From Strongyloides papillosus (lineage: Eukaryota > Nematoda > Chromadorea > Rhabditida > Strongyloididae), in NCBI GenBank assembly GCA_005656395.1, contig SRSI01000050.1, forward strand, positions 2,790,001 to 2,854,000: a DNA stretch of 64,000 bases, in the 5' to 3' direction. The notes beneath the pieces are model-generated. The model was not told where the DNA came from and searched no databases. It was given only the letters and a program-made list of their open reading frames with translations. A program made the translations under genes and the position numbers. Below, in pieces: positions 12,781-23,748 of the stretch (position 1 is the first letter of the stretch; the number at the start of each line of letters is the position of its first letter).

Positions 12781-12899
12781 ACGTTTAAAACCGTCTTCTA
12801 CATAATTATTAATAGTAATATTTAGTGATCAACTCTAGATCGAATAGGTAATATTTATGTCTTTATTCACTATATTTGTCTATACAGTGGCATTCAAAC

Positions 12900-13090
12900 T
12901 TTTGCAGCTCATAAACTGACATATGGATTGTTAACGAATAAAATTAAAAAAAAAGTGGACTGTTATTATTTGAAAGCTGTTTGTTTATAAGACTCCTTCT
13001 GAGGTAATTATTGAATTCTGAGGTCAATTCTTCAGCTTTAAAATTTTTTGAATGAATTTAAAAAAGCTTCTTAATTACCAAAAATTAGAT
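12900..13090. repeat. Dispersed repeat copy, second side of 5S gene
   Basis: This aligns with 12240-12420 through the CTGACATA start, the TTGAATTCTGAGGTCAATTC block and the CTTCAGCTTT block. It is more diverged than the first copy. Together the two copies bracket the 5S gene. Confidence 0.5.
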
Positions 13091-13565
13091 TTTCTTCTTT
13101 GAAATTGTTTATAATTCTCCTTTTGGCATTTTCAAGTTTATAACCATAGAAAATTACATGTGAATTGTCTATTTATTCAAACTGTCAATTTTTGAAATAA
13201 AAAATTCAAAAATAAAGTAATTTGTAATTTAAACATATATTCGAAATAATTTTCTTATAATGTACAAATTTTACAAGAATTGTAGTAAATTTCAATGCCT
13301 TTTGTCCATATATACCAAAAAATTCTTAATAAATCTTTTTATTTAAAATTCTTGATTTAACAACTATTTTCAATTTTTAATATTTTGAAGAACATTCATT
13401 TATTTTTAATTGATTTGACGGTAGATTCTCTTGCAACTAAACGATAAACAAATATTTTATCATTCTTTAACTTACAACATAAATACTATATGATAAATGA
13501 GATATTAAATAAAAAAAGTTAGAATATGTGTAAGAACGGAAAAAAGTCGGTATGCATGGGGGGTC

Positions 13566-13637
13566 GCGTTTATGGTGTAATGGTCAGCATGGCCGCCTTC
13601 CAAGCGGCCGATTCGGGTTCGATTCCCGATAAACGCA
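13566..13637 (+). tRNA. tRNA-Gly (TCC), left copy
   Basis: A 72-nt cloverleaf with acceptor GCGTTTA/TAAACGC, discriminator A, anticodon loop CTTCCAA (anticodon TCC) and T arm GGGTTCGATTCCC. A run of six T follows within 15 nt as the polymerase III terminator. No intron. The right arm has the same gene at 24714-24785. Confidence 0.95.
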
Positions 13638-14603
13638 TCTACAAACTTTTTTCAAATAAAATTATGTAGTTTCCTTATTAATTTATATTTATTTTATTGT
13701 TTTCATTATTATTAAGTCGTTTTTTTTGTAATTTTTCTGTACATTAATACGTTATTCTAAAAATAAATGGTTTTCTTTTAATTTCTTAGTATTTCTGTTT
13801 ATAAAATTTTTTTGTTTTATGATTTATAAGTACAAAATAACTGGCAATGTAATCATATTGCTTCAATCTACGAAGTTCTTAATAATAACAAAATCATGCA
13901 AGTTTATTTAATGTATTTTTTCATTCTAAAATATCTCTGCTCTTATAAAAATACTATTCTTGTATTTAAGAACTTTTTATTAGAAATAATGTCAGCTAAT
14001 AATTTTCATCTTCCAATGATTGATAAAAAAAGTTCTTTTTGTCGCTTTCTAGCTTCATGTAGCTTTTTCTAGTAAGAATTTGTAGTGAATTTGGAACTTT
14101 TAATTGACAGTAGAATAAAATGAGAGAAAGTTAATTGAAAGAATGTGTAATGTGTCAATTTTTTTTGAGATTCAAATGATGTAGAAATCTAAGTTTCATG
14201 TGGAAATCAGATTTATCATTATCAAAATAAAATGATCAATTAACTAAATTTACCAGCTCTAGTATAGAGTAGTAGAAACAGAATCAAAATGTCAATTGTA
14301 GCTGGCAATCTAATTTTTAATAATAGTAGATGTAAAAGCAATTTATTCGGGTTATATTTCCAATAAACAACAACTACAATCTTATTATTAAAGTAATTAT
14401 ATGGTTTTATTCGCCTATTGAAATTTACCGTTTTTTCATGAATTTTAATCGTTTGGGTACCAATGTTTTTTATATTTTTAATGATATTTATTGACAATAA
14501 TTATTATTTTTACTTTTTAAACGCTTGTGTATAAACATAATCGAAAAAAGTGCAAAAAAGCCCAAAAATGCGTGCTTGGAAATATCCCAAGGGTCCCCTG
14601 GTA
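13638..14603. other. Intergenic, no gene supported
   Basis: AT-rich sequence between tRNA-Gly and tRNA-Asp, shared with the right arm. An 85-codon open frame (14240-14497) is kept in both arms, but it lacks any recognisable feature. Conservation here simply follows the overall identity of the arms, so it is not evidence for coding. Confidence 0.4.
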
Positions 14604-15972
14604 TCTCTGGTAGTATAGTGGTGAGTATCGGTAGCACGTCAATCTTACAATGCGTTTTTTGCCAAAAATCACACAGTGATTTTTTACCATACTTCGTGTC
14701 AGGATTATGTTTTATTAAAATGAAACATTAATGTAAATTTCTTTCATTATAAACAAAAATAACATGATTTTTTAATATTTTTTTGATGATTTAACGTATT
14801 ACTTATGTTATTGTTGTTTTATTGGTAAATTAAATTCATATAGTAACATTTGGAATATAAAAGATATTTTATGTTATTTTGGTAATCTATGTATAAACTA
14901 ATAATTAAAATATAAAATACATTTCTATTAATTAATAAGTAAATTGTTTATATAATTTAATTTTTAAACATAAATATTGTATATTTTCTAAATTTGAAGT
15001 ATATATTTCCACTGTGCCATGAAAAACGTTAACCAAATTATTTTAAACTAAAAAATATGGTAATATTTGAAATAGAAATACATTTTTTTACTTTGTAAGG
15101 CGATTATTATTCAATTTAAACATTACAACAAAATTAATCTAAATTTCTACTATTCTGAAAATATAGGTTTTTTACTGCATCATAAATAATGTTAACAAAA
15201 GTAATGCCATAAATCTAAAAGATATTTTTTGATATTTTGCAAGATAGTTATTAATAAAATATAAATATCAAGTATATTTACTTTAGATTTTACCAATTTA
15301 AAGTACGGATTTTTACTACATCGTAATAATGATAACAAAATTATTATCCTTGTGAAATATATACTTTTTAAGACTGAAACACCAATTTAAAGGTTATAAA
15401 ATTCTAAGAGCAATTTCTTTGTTAATATGTGTAATGGATATGTTTGTATATTGGAAAAATAGAATACTCATATTAAATAAAAATATGTAATACTAATACA
15501 ATTATTATTGTTAAATACAATTTATTTGTGTTTTAAAAATTTTCTTTATACCAAATATGATAAAAATAATGTATATTTTCATAGGTTAACAATTTATCAC
15601 TTTATATTTCATTGGAAAAATGTAAATATTAATCATTATAAGATCACTTTCATTTTATTTAAAGTGACATAAAAATTATAAGTGAATGAAATGAAATAGG
15701 TGTGGGGTAGGTACTTTTACTATGTCGTTGGTTTACAAAACCCAGTTTCAGTTTTAGTTACTGAGGCTGGGGCAATTTGGTATTTTGTATAATGGTAGTA
15801 TATATATTATATATATTAGTATTATATAAAATCCTAGATTGCATTTTTTGACAAAAATCACACAATCCTCTAGATTGCGTTTTTTGACAAAAATTTTTGA
15901 AAGATTGACGTGTACCCGTGAGTATCCGCGCCTGTCACGTGCGAGACCGGGGTTCGATTCCCCGCCAGAGAG
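14604..15972 (+). pseudogene. tRNA-Asp (GTC) interrupted by a 1,288-bp insertion
   Basis: The 5' 26 nt (14604-14629) and the 3' part (from 15918) together hold a complete tRNA-Asp identical in arrangement to the intact right-arm gene at 23677-23748. The break lies in the D arm. The nine bases GTGAGTATC are present on both sides of the insertion and once in the intact gene. A polymerase III transcript from the split gene could not fold into tRNA, so this copy should be null. Confidence 0.95.
14630..15917. mobile_element. Non-autonomous transposon (MITE-like) in tRNA-Asp
   Basis: A 1,288-bp element flanked by a 9-bp direct target duplication (GTGAGTATC). Its 17-bp termini are inverted repeats matching at 14 of 17 positions: GGTAGCACGTCAATCTT at the left, and GGGTACACGTCAATCTT as the reverse complement of the right end. 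Just inside, a block like TGCGTTTTTTGCCAAAAATCACACA occurs once at the left end and twice at the right end in the same orientation. No transposase frame is present. A 9-bp duplication is typical of Mutator-like elements, which is suggestive only. It is absent from the right arm, so it inserted after the duplication or was lost there by conversion. Confidence 0.88.
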
Positions 15973-17824
15973 TCTTCTTTTACTTTGGGACCCCTAAAAA
16001 AAGTTTGGGACACTTTAAACCTCAATTTTTCAACTTTTTTTTTTGTACAAAATATATTCAAAAATAGCACTTTTTTTAGATTTTAGAAATGTTTTTCGTG
16101 TTTTTTAATGATATTTTACATATTTTGTATAAAATATATCGTATAAGATTCAAAAAAATACCAAAAAATATTATATACATTCATGGTAAAAATTTTAGTT
16201 TTTACTATAAAAGATAACAATTAAGATTATTCGTCTATCATTATATGTAATATTATTCCTTTAAAAAACATTTTAGGTATGTTAAAATTATTTTCAATCA
16301 TAAAATGTACCATAAACCCAATATTGATAATCACATGTTTAGGTTGCTCACCTTAAGTATCTTTATATAACTATGCTCTTCTTATTAAGTGAATTATTTA
16401 CACGTCACTATTAAATCTATAGAAACTTCCTTCAAAATTCTCATAAATCAAATTCTTAGTGATAATCTTTTTAAATTTCATAATAATTGTTATCAAAATT
16501 TATTACAATTATTATAATAGAAAAGAAATTCATTTTACTAATTTTATTATTTTAAAAATTATGAGCAAAAGGATAATTTGTTGAAATCACATAAATTTTG
16601 TATTTAACAATTATTATACAAAATAATTTTCAATTATATTCCATAAACTTCAACGATCAAGAACAACTGCTCACAACAAAAAAAACACTGATCTTTGTAA
16701 ATGAAATAAATTAGTTTCTTCTAATAAAATTTAATTTTTTTATGGATTATCTTTAGAATAGTGGAGGCATTAAAATTTTGAATTTTAATTGAAATCAATA
16801 TACTTAATATGCATATATATAAGTGTATATAATAGCTAATGATGTTTTTACTAAATTTAGCATATTTAAAAAAATTAGATTTTTTAAAGTTGGTGACACC
16901 TTTTTCTTTAACTCTTTAAAGCATTAAATATTGTAAAAATAAGTTTTTATATAAGAAAGGCATATTTAAATGAAAAATGAATTATTACTTAAAAATTTTT
17001 AAAATATTTTCGAATTCATTTTTTCAAACAAAAAAGAACTTTTAAAATTAAATTTTTTTTCTCAGAAAAATAAATGAAAATAGTGTCAATAAATTTTTAA
17101 TAAACTAAAGATTCGCTAGATAACTTTTGGTTAATTATTAAACTTGAAAAATTGTGTTAATGAATTAATTTCGCAGAATTTTTGTATCTAATTCCTATAT
17201 GGTGTGTCTAATGGCGGCAATGCCCAATAATAAGAATGGAATGCTTTAGCTTTATCAAAAAAATGATTGAAACCTTTCTTTGAAAAAATCATAAGAAATT
17301 GGTAATTAAAACTAGAATAAATTTTAGTATTTTTGTTAATATAATAAGGTATTTTGAAAAAAAAAGTTTTAAAAAAAATTCCAAAATCATAGTAGTATAA
17401 TAGCTTACTGCAAAAAAAGCAGTCTAGCTAAAAAATTGTTAAAAATTAAAAGGTGTCAACAACTCTGAAATTAAGCTTCATATTTATTTCTTTTACAACA
17501 TTCTTTTGTTTTTAATATATAATTGCATTTTATGAAGAATTGTCAAAATGTGTCCGATTTTTTTGCAAATGCTTTTAATATTAATTTTCTATTAAAAATC
17601 ACATAAAATATAATTTTTCGGATTTTGTTAAAATATCATTATTTGTTGCATTATAAATATGATAAAATAATTTTTTTATTTAAATTCTTCATGATCAAAG
17701 TATATTTTTAAATATTTTATGTAAAAAAGCCGAAAAAACATTTAATTCAATATTATATAATTTTTACATGTTTATTATACAATTCTTAAAAGCTTTTTTC
17801 TAATTATATATTCAATTTTAATAA
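15973..17824. other. Intergenic, no gene seen
   Basis: AT-rich sequence matching the right arm at about 21820-23676 with scattered differences. No coding or RNA gene was found. From about 17460 onward it also aligns with 19440-19797, the shared upstream region of the peptide genes, including a block with TTCATGATCAAAGTATATTT that may be regulatory. Confidence 0.45.
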
Positions 17825-17832
17825 TATATAAG
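17825..17832 (+). promoter_or_regulatory. TATA box of peptide gene A
   Basis: TATATAAG followed by AAACTTCCAATATC lies about 51 bp before the ATG. It is conserved in the same place before gene B (19798-19805) and gene C (minus strand, 21820-21813). Conservation among otherwise diverged copies supports a core promoter. Confidence 0.65.
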
Positions 17833-17875
17833 AAACTTCCAATATCTAAAATTATGACATTTACCTTCTTAAGAA

Positions 17876-18094
17876 ATGAAGATTATTTATCTTATTTTGA
17901 CTTTTGCTATTCTCTATATCAACACTGTTAAAGGCAATTGGGATCCTCGCATTATAACTATAGGAGATCATTGTGATAAACAAAAGTGCATATCTGCATG
18001 CGGTAATGATCCCGGTGCAGAATGTGTGTTTAATTGGGGTCATTTATTCTGGAAAGGAGGTAGATGTAAATGTGTTCTTCCTCCAAAACAGTGA
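17876..18094 (+). CDS. Secreted six-cysteine CS-alpha-beta-like peptide A
   Basis: 72 residues, single exon. Residues 1-20 form a signal peptide with likely cleavage after KG. The mature part has six cysteines at 33, 38, 42, 50, 64 and 66. This gives CxxxC early and CxC late, with a GRC before the last cysteine, the pattern of defensin and scorpion-toxin-like CS-alpha-beta folds. That fold is established for many invertebrate antimicrobial peptides and toxins; assigning it here is inference from spacing alone. It points toward the palindrome centre. The signal peptide is almost identical to those of genes B and C while the mature region differs strongly. Confidence 0.8.
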   Translation: MKIIYLILTFAILYINTVKGNWDPRIITIGDHCDKQKCISACGNDPGAECVFNWGHLFWKGGRCKCVLPPKQ

Positions 18095-18560
18095 TTAAAT
18101 TAACATTTATTTACTGTGACTACATTGTTTTGTGAACAGTAAGAAAGATATTTTTTAAAAAATTTTTACCAATGATACTATATGAATAACTTCACAAAAA
18201 CTTGAAAATAAAATGGAATCTAAAACATTAAGCGTTGCAACAATATCATGAAAAATGCTTATATATTATATGTTTGTTTTTTAATTTGATTTAAATGTAT
18301 ATTTGTTCAATTGTATCATATTCATTTTATCATTAAATACTTTATATTTATAAAACATAATTATTTAAAAAAAAACATAGGCTCTTTTGTAAGATTTATA
18401 ATTTATTGTATTCTAAAAGAAATTTTTACAATCAGTAATTTAACTCATATTTTTCATACAGAAATTTTAGTGATAATTTAAAGAATTTAATATTATTCGA
18501 AAATTCGGGTAAAAATTTCTTCCATAAGTTAATCAAGAGTTTTAAAAAATAATATTATTC

Positions 18561-19439
18561 ATAAAAACCCAATCTGACACGGTTTAAAATATTAATTAAA
18601 AATGGCATACAGTAAATATAGATATTATAATAACAATATGTACACATAAAAAAAAGAAACAAGTTCACGTAAAATGTAATAGATTTATATAATCTAATAA
18701 AATTTAAATTTTCTTGATTTTCGACTATTTTTATCACAATTATTTTATATAAAAAAATAATAAGCATCAATTAACGAATTATTAAAAAAGATTCTATTTT
18801 TCTAATATTTTACTCGCAACTTATAAGCTATTTTTTTCTTTACAAAAATATTTGAAAATATACGATCAAAATTTAATTTTTTATAAAATTATAGCCTTTT
18901 TTAAAGTTTGTTTTTTAAACATATCACAGTATATTTATTAGTACGTTTCAATAGTTTGAACATTATAAATTTTTTCTATGGAATTATCCTTATATGATGG
19001 GTCAACATATTATTATATTGTCTTTCAAGATCATCTTTATGGAAAAATTATAAAACATTATGCATTTGCATTCATTGCAAAAATAAAACTTTTAGATGTC
19101 TTAATTTAAAAAAAGAGTAAATGCTAGAATAATATTTTTTTAGTTAATAATACTCCGTGTGGTCAAATAATTATTTTTTTTGTTATTATTATTACTGTGA
19201 ATTTTTTTAACTCATAAATTGTCAATAAAATATTTTAAAGAATGATCTTTGTTAAAACGTTAACAAATTTATTTGAAAATGACATTCTATTAGTGTATTT
19301 CATAAAATATTATAAGAAACTAGACTCTAAGATCAGCAAATTATAATATAAAACACTAATATTAATAAAAGTTACATTAATTAAAAGTGTCGAAAATATA
19401 TACCTTTTTTAAAAAAACCGGGTAAAACTTACTCTCCAA
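18561..19439. other. Spacer sequence, nothing recognised
   Basis: Single-copy AT-rich DNA between peptide units A and B. No RNA gene or credible open frame was found. A 71-codon frame at 18555-18770 is low-complexity hydrophobic sequence on the minus strand. Confidence 0.4.
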
Positions 19440-20560
19440 TCCCATATTTGCTTCTCTTACAACATTCTATTGTCGTTTAATATATAATAATACATAATTG
19501 TATTTTATGAAGAATTATCAAAATATGTTTCTTTTTTTTTCAACTGCTTTTAGTATTAATTTTCTATTAGAAACCACATAAAATATAATTTTTAGATTTT
19601 ATTAAAATATCATTATTTGTTGCATTACAAATATGATAAAATAATTTTTTATTTAAATTCTTCATGATCAAAGTATATTTTTAAATATTTTATGTAAAAA
19701 AGCTGAGAAAATTTTCAATTCAATATTATATAATTTTTACATATTTTTAATACAATTCTAAGAAGCTTTTTTCTAATTATATATTCAATTTTAACAGTAT
19801 ATAAGAAACTTCCAATATCTAAAATTACGACGTTTGCCTTCTTAAGAAATGAAGATTATTTATTTTATTTTGACTTTTGCAATTCTTTATATCAACGTTG
19901 TTGAAGGTGAAAAAAATCCTCGTTATGTAATCACAGGTGGAGTTTGTAGTAAACAATCATGCATATTTACATGTGGTAATGATCCTGAAGCATATTGCAT
20001 GGACACATGGACACATGTGAATTTTGGGTATAGAAGTGTATGTGCATGTTCTACTCCCTGGAAATTGTGATCAAGTTAACATCTTTTACTGTGATTACAT
20101 TATTTTGTAAACAGGAGGAAAGATATTTTTTTAAAAATTTTTACCAATGATACTATATGAATAACTTCACAAAAACCTGAAAATAAAATGAATTTTAAAA
20201 CATTGAGTATTTCAACATTATCATAAAAAATGCTTATATATTATATATTTGTTCGTTTTATACTATTTTCATTTGTATTTTATCAATTGTATCATATTCA
20301 TTTTATCATTAAATACATTATATTTAGAAAACTTATTAGTAATTTTAAACTAGAGAACATCAACTATTTTATATGATTCATAATTTATGGAGTTTTAAAA
20401 GAAATTTTTACAATCAATTAATTAACTCATATTTTTCATACAAAAGTAAGTATAAAAAACTTTACTTGCTCATATTTAAAAGAATTTAATCATATCTGTA
20501 AAGTCGGATGTTAATTTTCTTTATAAGTTAATCACGGTGTAAATAAATTTTACTACTCAT
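19440..20560 (+). repeat. Direct duplication unit B in palindrome spacer
   Basis: Second copy of the peptide-gene unit, in the same orientation as unit A and lying between the two arms. It shares upstream blocks, the TATA box and 3' flank with unit A but has many substitutions and small indels. Confidence 0.75.
19849..20070 (+). CDS. Secreted six-cysteine CS-alpha-beta-like peptide B
   Basis: 73 residues with a signal peptide (1-20) differing from that of peptide A at only a few positions. Cysteines are at 33, 38, 42, 50, 65 and 67, keeping CxxxC and CxC with one extra residue in the last loop. The GxC preceding the final cysteine pair is lost (SVC), so its gamma-core differs from A and C. 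A TATA box lies at 19798-19805. Role as antimicrobial or other secreted effector is inferred from the cysteine pattern. Confidence 0.8.
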   Translation: MKIIYFILTFAILYINVVEGEKNPRYVITGGVCSKQSCIFTCGNDPEAYCMDTWTHVNFGYRSVCACSTPWKL

Positions 20561-21329
20561 AGAAACCAAATCTAACATAGAAAAAAGAATGTTTATTAAT
20601 TGTAATCTTTGATTTTTTACTAATCTTATTGTGTCATCGTCTTTATACTATATAAGTCTTATACCTTGTAATGTTATTTCATTGATTAACGAATAGTTTA
20701 CATTGTATAAGTAAGTTTTTAATATATCTATGTTTCTATTGTAATTGTAAAATTTAAGGTGGCTACTTATAGCTATTATACCTAGTAATAAACGCCAATC
20801 AAATATTGGATTTACACTTTTAATACTTTACTCAATTGATTGCATAAATTTTATTTATAATCCCATGTTTTTTAAAAATTGCTAAAAAGTCGATATTCTC
20901 TAAGTTAAAAATTATAAATAAATTTTATAGGAGCTGTAAGATGTCCTGAATAGAAAATAGAGTATAATAAAAATTCATCATAAATTTCGTTAGTTTATTG
21001 TAATCAACCCAAACTAATGTAATCAAATTTTATAACTGAGTGATATGGTACTAATAATTTTGTAAAATTTTAGGGGAAATTTTAATTAATATATATTAAT
21101 TGTATAAGCCAACACTATAATTACCGGAAGAATTATTTAAAGAGTAAAAAGTAAGTAGAAAGTTTTGTTATTAAAAGGTAATTATATTCTAGTTGGCCAA
21201 TTTTACTATTTTATATTGTAATTAGTGTTAGGTAGAAATAAAAGGGGTTGATCGAAGTTCCTTGTATCCAATATTCTTTTAAAAATTAATACTTAGGTAA
21301 TAAATATTTAAAAAATAAAATGAATATGA
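20561..21329. other. Spacer sequence, nothing recognised
   Basis: Single-copy AT-rich DNA between unit B and the right arm. No gene, RNA or repeat was recognised. Confidence 0.4.
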
Positions 21330-21541
21330 TACAATTAAAAAAGTGTAAATTCAAATAGTATGAAAAGAACAATCATCTAATATAAGAATTTTTCATGATA
21401 ATGTTGCAATGCTCACTATTTAGATTCCATTTTATTTTCAGGTTTTTGCATATTGTTCATGTAGTATTCTTTGGTAAAAATTTTAAAAATATCTTTCTTC
21501 TTGTCCACAGAACAATGTAATCATAGTAAAAAAATGTTAAT

Positions 21542-21769
21542 TTAATGACCATTTTGGGGAAGAGAACATTTACATACACCCTGTTTGTCAAAGAAAAAAA
21601 AATAAGTCCAATTCTCCACACATTCTGCGTCAGCATCATTGGAACATTTAGAAACGCATATTTCTTTATTGCAATGACCTTCTGTTCCTATAAAATGAGG
21701 TTCTCCTACAACTTCAACAGTGTTGATATAAAGAATAGCAAAAGTCAATATAAGATAAATAATCTTCAT
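21542..21769 (-). CDS. Secreted six-cysteine CS-alpha-beta-like peptide C
   Basis: 75 residues. The signal peptide core is identical to peptide A for the first 18 residues, then a few extra residues precede the mature part. Cysteines are at 33, 38, 42, 50, 65 and 67, with GVC before the last pair. It is the mirror-image counterpart of gene A, pointing toward the centre from the other side, yet its mature region is as different from A as B is. A TATA box lies at 21820-21813 on the minus strand. Confidence 0.8.
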   Translation of the reverse strand: MKIIYLILTFAILYINTVEVVGEPHFIGTEGHCNKEICVSKCSNDADAECVENWTYFFFFDKQGVCKCSLPQNGH

Positions 21770-23676
21770 TTCTTAAGAAGGCAAATGTCATAATTTTAGA
21801 TATTGGAAGTTTCTTATATACTGTTAAAAGTGAATGTGTAACTAGAAAAAAGCTTTTAATAATTGTATAATAAACATGTAAAAATTATATAAGATTGAAT
21901 TAAAAGTTTTTTCAGCTTTTTTACATAAAATATTTAAAAATATACTTTGATCATGAAGAATTTAAATAAAAAAATTATTTTATCATATTTATAATGCAAC
22001 AAATAATGATATTTTAACAAAATCCGAAAAATTATATTTTATGTGATTTTTAATAGAAAATTAATATTAAAAGCATTTGCAAAAAAATCGGACACATTTT
22101 GACAATTCTTCATAAAATGCAATTATATATTAAAAACAAAAGAATGTTGTAAAAGAAATAAATATGAAGCTTAATTTCAGAGTTGTTGACACCTTTTAAT
22201 TTTTAACAATTTTTTAGCTAGACTGCTTTTTTTGCAGTAAGCTATTATACTACTATGATTTTGGAATTTTTTTTAAAACTTTTTTTTTCAAAATACCTTA
22301 TTATATTAACAAAAATACTAAAATTTATTCTAGTTTTAATTACCAATTTCTTATGATTTTTTCAAAGAAAGGTTTCAATCATTTTTTTGATAAAGCTAAA
22401 GCATTCCATTCTTATTATTGGGCATTGCCGCCATTAGACACACCATATAGGAATTAGATACAAAAATTCTGCGAAATTAATTCATTAACACAATTTTTCA
22501 AGTTTAATAATTAACCAAAAGTTATCTAGCGAATCTTTAGTTTATTAAAAATTTATTGACACTATTTTCATTTATTTTTCTGAGAAAAAAAATTTAATTT
22601 TAAAAGTTCTTTTTTGTTTGAAAAAATGAATTCGAAAATATTTTAAAAATTTTTAAGTAATAATTCATTTTTCATTTAAATATGCCTTTCTTATATAAAA
22701 ACTTATTTTTACAATATTTAATGCTTTAAAGAGTTAAAGAAAAAGGTGTCACCAACTTTAAAAAATCTAATTTTTTTAAATATGCTAAATTTAGTAAAAA
22801 CATCATTAGCTATTATATACACTTATATATATGCATATTAAGTATATTGATTTCAATTAAAATTCAAAATTTTAATGCCTCCACTATTCTAAAGATAATC
22901 CATAAAAAAATTAAATTTTATTAGAAGAAACTAATTTATTTCATTTACAAAGATCAGTGTTTTTTTTGTTGTGAGTAGTTGTTCTTGATCGTTGAAGTTT
23001 ATTGAATATAATTAAAAATTATTTTGTATAATAATTGTTAAATACAAAATTTACGTGATTTCAACAAATTATCTTTTTGCTCATAATTTTTAAAATAATA
23101 AAATTATTAAAATGAATTTTTTTTCTGTTATAGTAATTTTAATTTTAAATTTTTATAACAATTATTATGAAATTTAAATAGATTATCACTAAGAATTTGA
23201 TTTATGAGAATTTTGAAGGAAGTTTCTATAGATTTAATAGTGACGTGTAAATAATCCACTTAATAAGAAGAGCATAGTTATATAAAGATACTTAAGGTGA
23301 GCAACCTAAACATGTGATTATCAATATTGAGTTTATGGTACATTTTATGATTGAAAATAATTTTAACATACCTAAAATGTTTTTTAAAGGAATAATATTA
23401 CATATAATGATAGACGAATAATCTTAATTGTTATCTTTTATAGTAAAAACTAAAATTTTTACCATGAATGTATATAATATTTTTTGGTATTTTTTTGAAT
23501 CTTATACGATATATTTTATACAAAATATGTAAAATATCATTAAAAAACACGAAAAACATTTCTAAAATCTAAAAAAAGTGTTATTTTTGACTATATTTTG
23601 TACAAAAAAAAAAGTTGAAAAAATGAGGTTTAAAGTGTCCCAAACTTTTTTTTAGGGGTCCCAAAGTAAAAGAAGA

Positions 23677-23748
23677 CTCTCTGGCGGGGAATCGAACCCC
23701 GGTCTCGCACGTGACAGGCGCGGATACTCACCACTATACTACCAGAGA
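23677..23748 (-). tRNA. tRNA-Asp (GTC), intact right copy
   Basis: A 72-nt cloverleaf with acceptor TCTCTGG/CCAGAGA, discriminator G, anticodon loop CTGTCAC (anticodon GTC) and T arm CGGGGTTCGATTCCCCG. The G at position 73 and GTC anticodon are standard tRNA-Asp identity elements. The matching gene in the left arm is disrupted, so this is the only functional Asp gene in the window. Confidence 0.95.

Larger units (their letters stand above)
1735..18340. repeat. Left arm of giant inverted repeat
   Basis: The arm is the reverse complement of about 21330-36613. Left and right coordinates sum to about 38349-38352 from the outer end to the tRNA-Asp gene, and to about 39645 further in, because of a 1,288-bp insertion at 14630-15917 present only here. 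Identity by eye is nearly complete from about 4.8 to 14.6 kb. It is lower at the outer end (1.7-4.5 kb) and falls sharply in the peptide gene at the inner end. A palindromic assembly join is possible, but different flanks and arm-specific differences argue for a real duplication. Confidence 0.93.
17460..18560 (+). repeat. Direct duplication unit A (peptide gene plus flanks)
   Basis: About 1.1 kb that aligns with unit B at 19440-20560 in the same orientation, offset by about 1.98 kb. It includes the promoter region, the peptide gene and 3' flank through the GAAATTTTTACAATCA block. The inner end of the right arm (about 21330-22200) is a third, inverted copy. Confidence 0.75.

Noticed and set aside
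14240..14497. 85-codon frame conserved in both arms
   Set aside because: No signal peptide, domain or splice context, and low-complexity composition.
15870..16070. Open frame across the 3' half of the split tRNA-Asp
   Set aside because: It spans tRNA and transposon sequence and is an accident of the insertion.
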